This document shows positions 51,962 through 52,414 of a stretch of 52,414 nt of DNA, one piece after another. Within the stretch, counting starts at the first letter, position 1, and each line of letters begins with the position of its first letter. A program made the position numbers and the translations under genes. Source of the stretch: SIG603 sp964369415 (lineage in GTDB: Bacteria > Bacillota > Clostridia > Oscillospirales > Acutalibacteraceae); contig CAYJFP010000014.1 of the NCBI GenBank assembly GCA_964369415.1, positions 1 to 52,414 of the forward strand. Reading direction: 5' to 3'. Under the pieces are notes generated by a model. It saw only the letters and a program-made list of their open reading frames with translations, was not told where the DNA came from and searched no databases.

Positions 51962-52414
51962 ATGAAAAATATTTTTAGTTCAAGTAAATTTAAGCACGGA
52001 ACAATGGCGACGGTGCTTAGCATTTTATTCATCGCCATAATAGTCGGTGTAAACGTTGGAATGAGCCTGTTGACAGACAGATTCCCGTCAATGAATATCG
52101 ACATGTCGGCAGAGGGCCTTAATACTCTATCTGAAACAGCACTAGAAACAGCAAATGAAGTTAAAGTTCCAACCACTATCAACATAGTAGGTAAAGAAGA
52201 AGACATAAGATCAAGTGCTATTTACAGCGGTGCACAACACAGCCAACTTGCAAATATTGCAGACAGAATGGCAGAGGCAAACAGCCTTATCACCGTAAAA
52301 TACATAGACCCTGACTTAAATCCTGACTTTTTAATTCAATATGCAAACGACAATCTTACAGTGGGTGACGTCGTTGTTGTGACTGATTTAAGATACAAAG
52401 TATTGACTATTGAT
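51962..52414 (+). CDS. GldG-like ABC auxiliary protein (truncated by window end)
   Basis: The reading frame from ATG 51962 (SD AGGAGG) is open for 151 codons to the window end. One membrane helix is at about 15-40, followed by an extracytoplasmic part with LNTLSETALETANEVKVPTTINI and ITVKYIDPDLNPDF, typical of the GldG/ABC_transp_aux family. The rest of the protein and operon lies outside. The trio is the usual gldA-gldF-gldG-like order. Confidence 0.85.
   Translation, partial: MKNIFSSSKFKHGTMATVLSILFIAIIVGVNVGMSLLTDRFPSMNIDMSAEGLNTLSETALETANEVKVPTTINIVGKEEDIRSSAIYSGAQHSQLANIADRMAEANSLITVKYIDPDLNPDFLIQYANDNLTVGDVVVVTDLRYKVLTID

Noticed and set aside
1..52414. tRNA, rRNA, CRISPR, insertion sequences, prophage and toxin-antitoxin genes
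   Set aside because: Read-through on both strands found none; no tRNA-like T-loop, spaced direct repeats, transposase or integrase motif was seen.

Overview
This window is about 52 kb of a low-GC Bacillota chromosome and contains the replication origin. The class is almost certainly Clostridia. The evidence is the dnaA-dnaN-yaaA-recF-remB-gyrB-gyrA cluster facing away from rpmH-rnpA-yidD-yidC-jag, a YlmC/YmxH-type sporulation-lineage protein, a G5/3D cell-wall protein, rubrerythrin, an Ile T-box and many ECF/DUF families usual in Clostridia. I cannot name a genus. I see no rRNA, tRNA, CRISPR, insertion sequence, prophage or other mobile gene, so this is essentially a housekeeping region.

Left arm (1-18254, mostly minus strand, reading away from the origin). 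It holds mnmE, then a plus-strand pair (ylmC and a Cys-rich conserved hypothetical), a membrane diguanylate cyclase, rsmG-mnmG, a flavin/ferredoxin fusion protein, gyrA, a flavin reductase, gyrB, a zinc-ribbon membrane protein, remB, recF, yaaA, dnaN and dnaA. In Bacillus-type chromosomes mnmE-mnmG-rsmG follow jag; here they sit on the other side of the origin. Two perfect parS sites occur, one inside mnmG and one over the stop codon of its upstream neighbour, but no parA/parB gene is present. The dnaA-dnaN spacer carries a cluster of non-canonical DnaA-box-like 9-mers (TTATNAACA type), and DnaA has Tyr where the usual base-contacting His of the GGRDH motif would be.

Right arm (18255-52414). 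After rpmH-rnpA-yidD-yidC-jag come an acyltransferase/DUF6320 pair, a double NTF2-like protein, lepA, rubrerythrin, a 742-base gene-free stretch, a G5/3D protein, a previously unlisted 54-aa membrane ORF, a very large double GT-C glycosyltransferase back-to-back with manA, ppiB, exoA, an NAD malic enzyme, an ECF S component, HtrA, a D-lyxose isomerase-like cupin, uraA, ileS (eukaryote-like type 2, with an upstream T-box), an NTF2-PAS-GGDEF protein, hemW, a DUF1015 protein, and the start of a GldA/GldF/GldG-like ABC operon cut by the window edge.

The genes serve replication, tRNA modification, membrane-protein insertion, cell-surface work (G5/3D, HtrA, glycosyltransferase) and c-di-GMP signalling. 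Several intergenic spaces share a degenerate repeat (core TGGTGAAAGGTGAATGACT). One long imperfect palindrome lies in the uraA leader. I found no clearly new multi-gene system. The best leads are the DnaA/oriC variation, the repeat family, the uraA-leader palindrome, the 54-aa ORF and the NTF2-containing signalling protein. Start codons were revised for manA, ppiB, ileS, yaaA, htrA, the ECF protein, mnmG, hemW and the large glycosyltransferase using Shine-Dalgarno (SD) positions.
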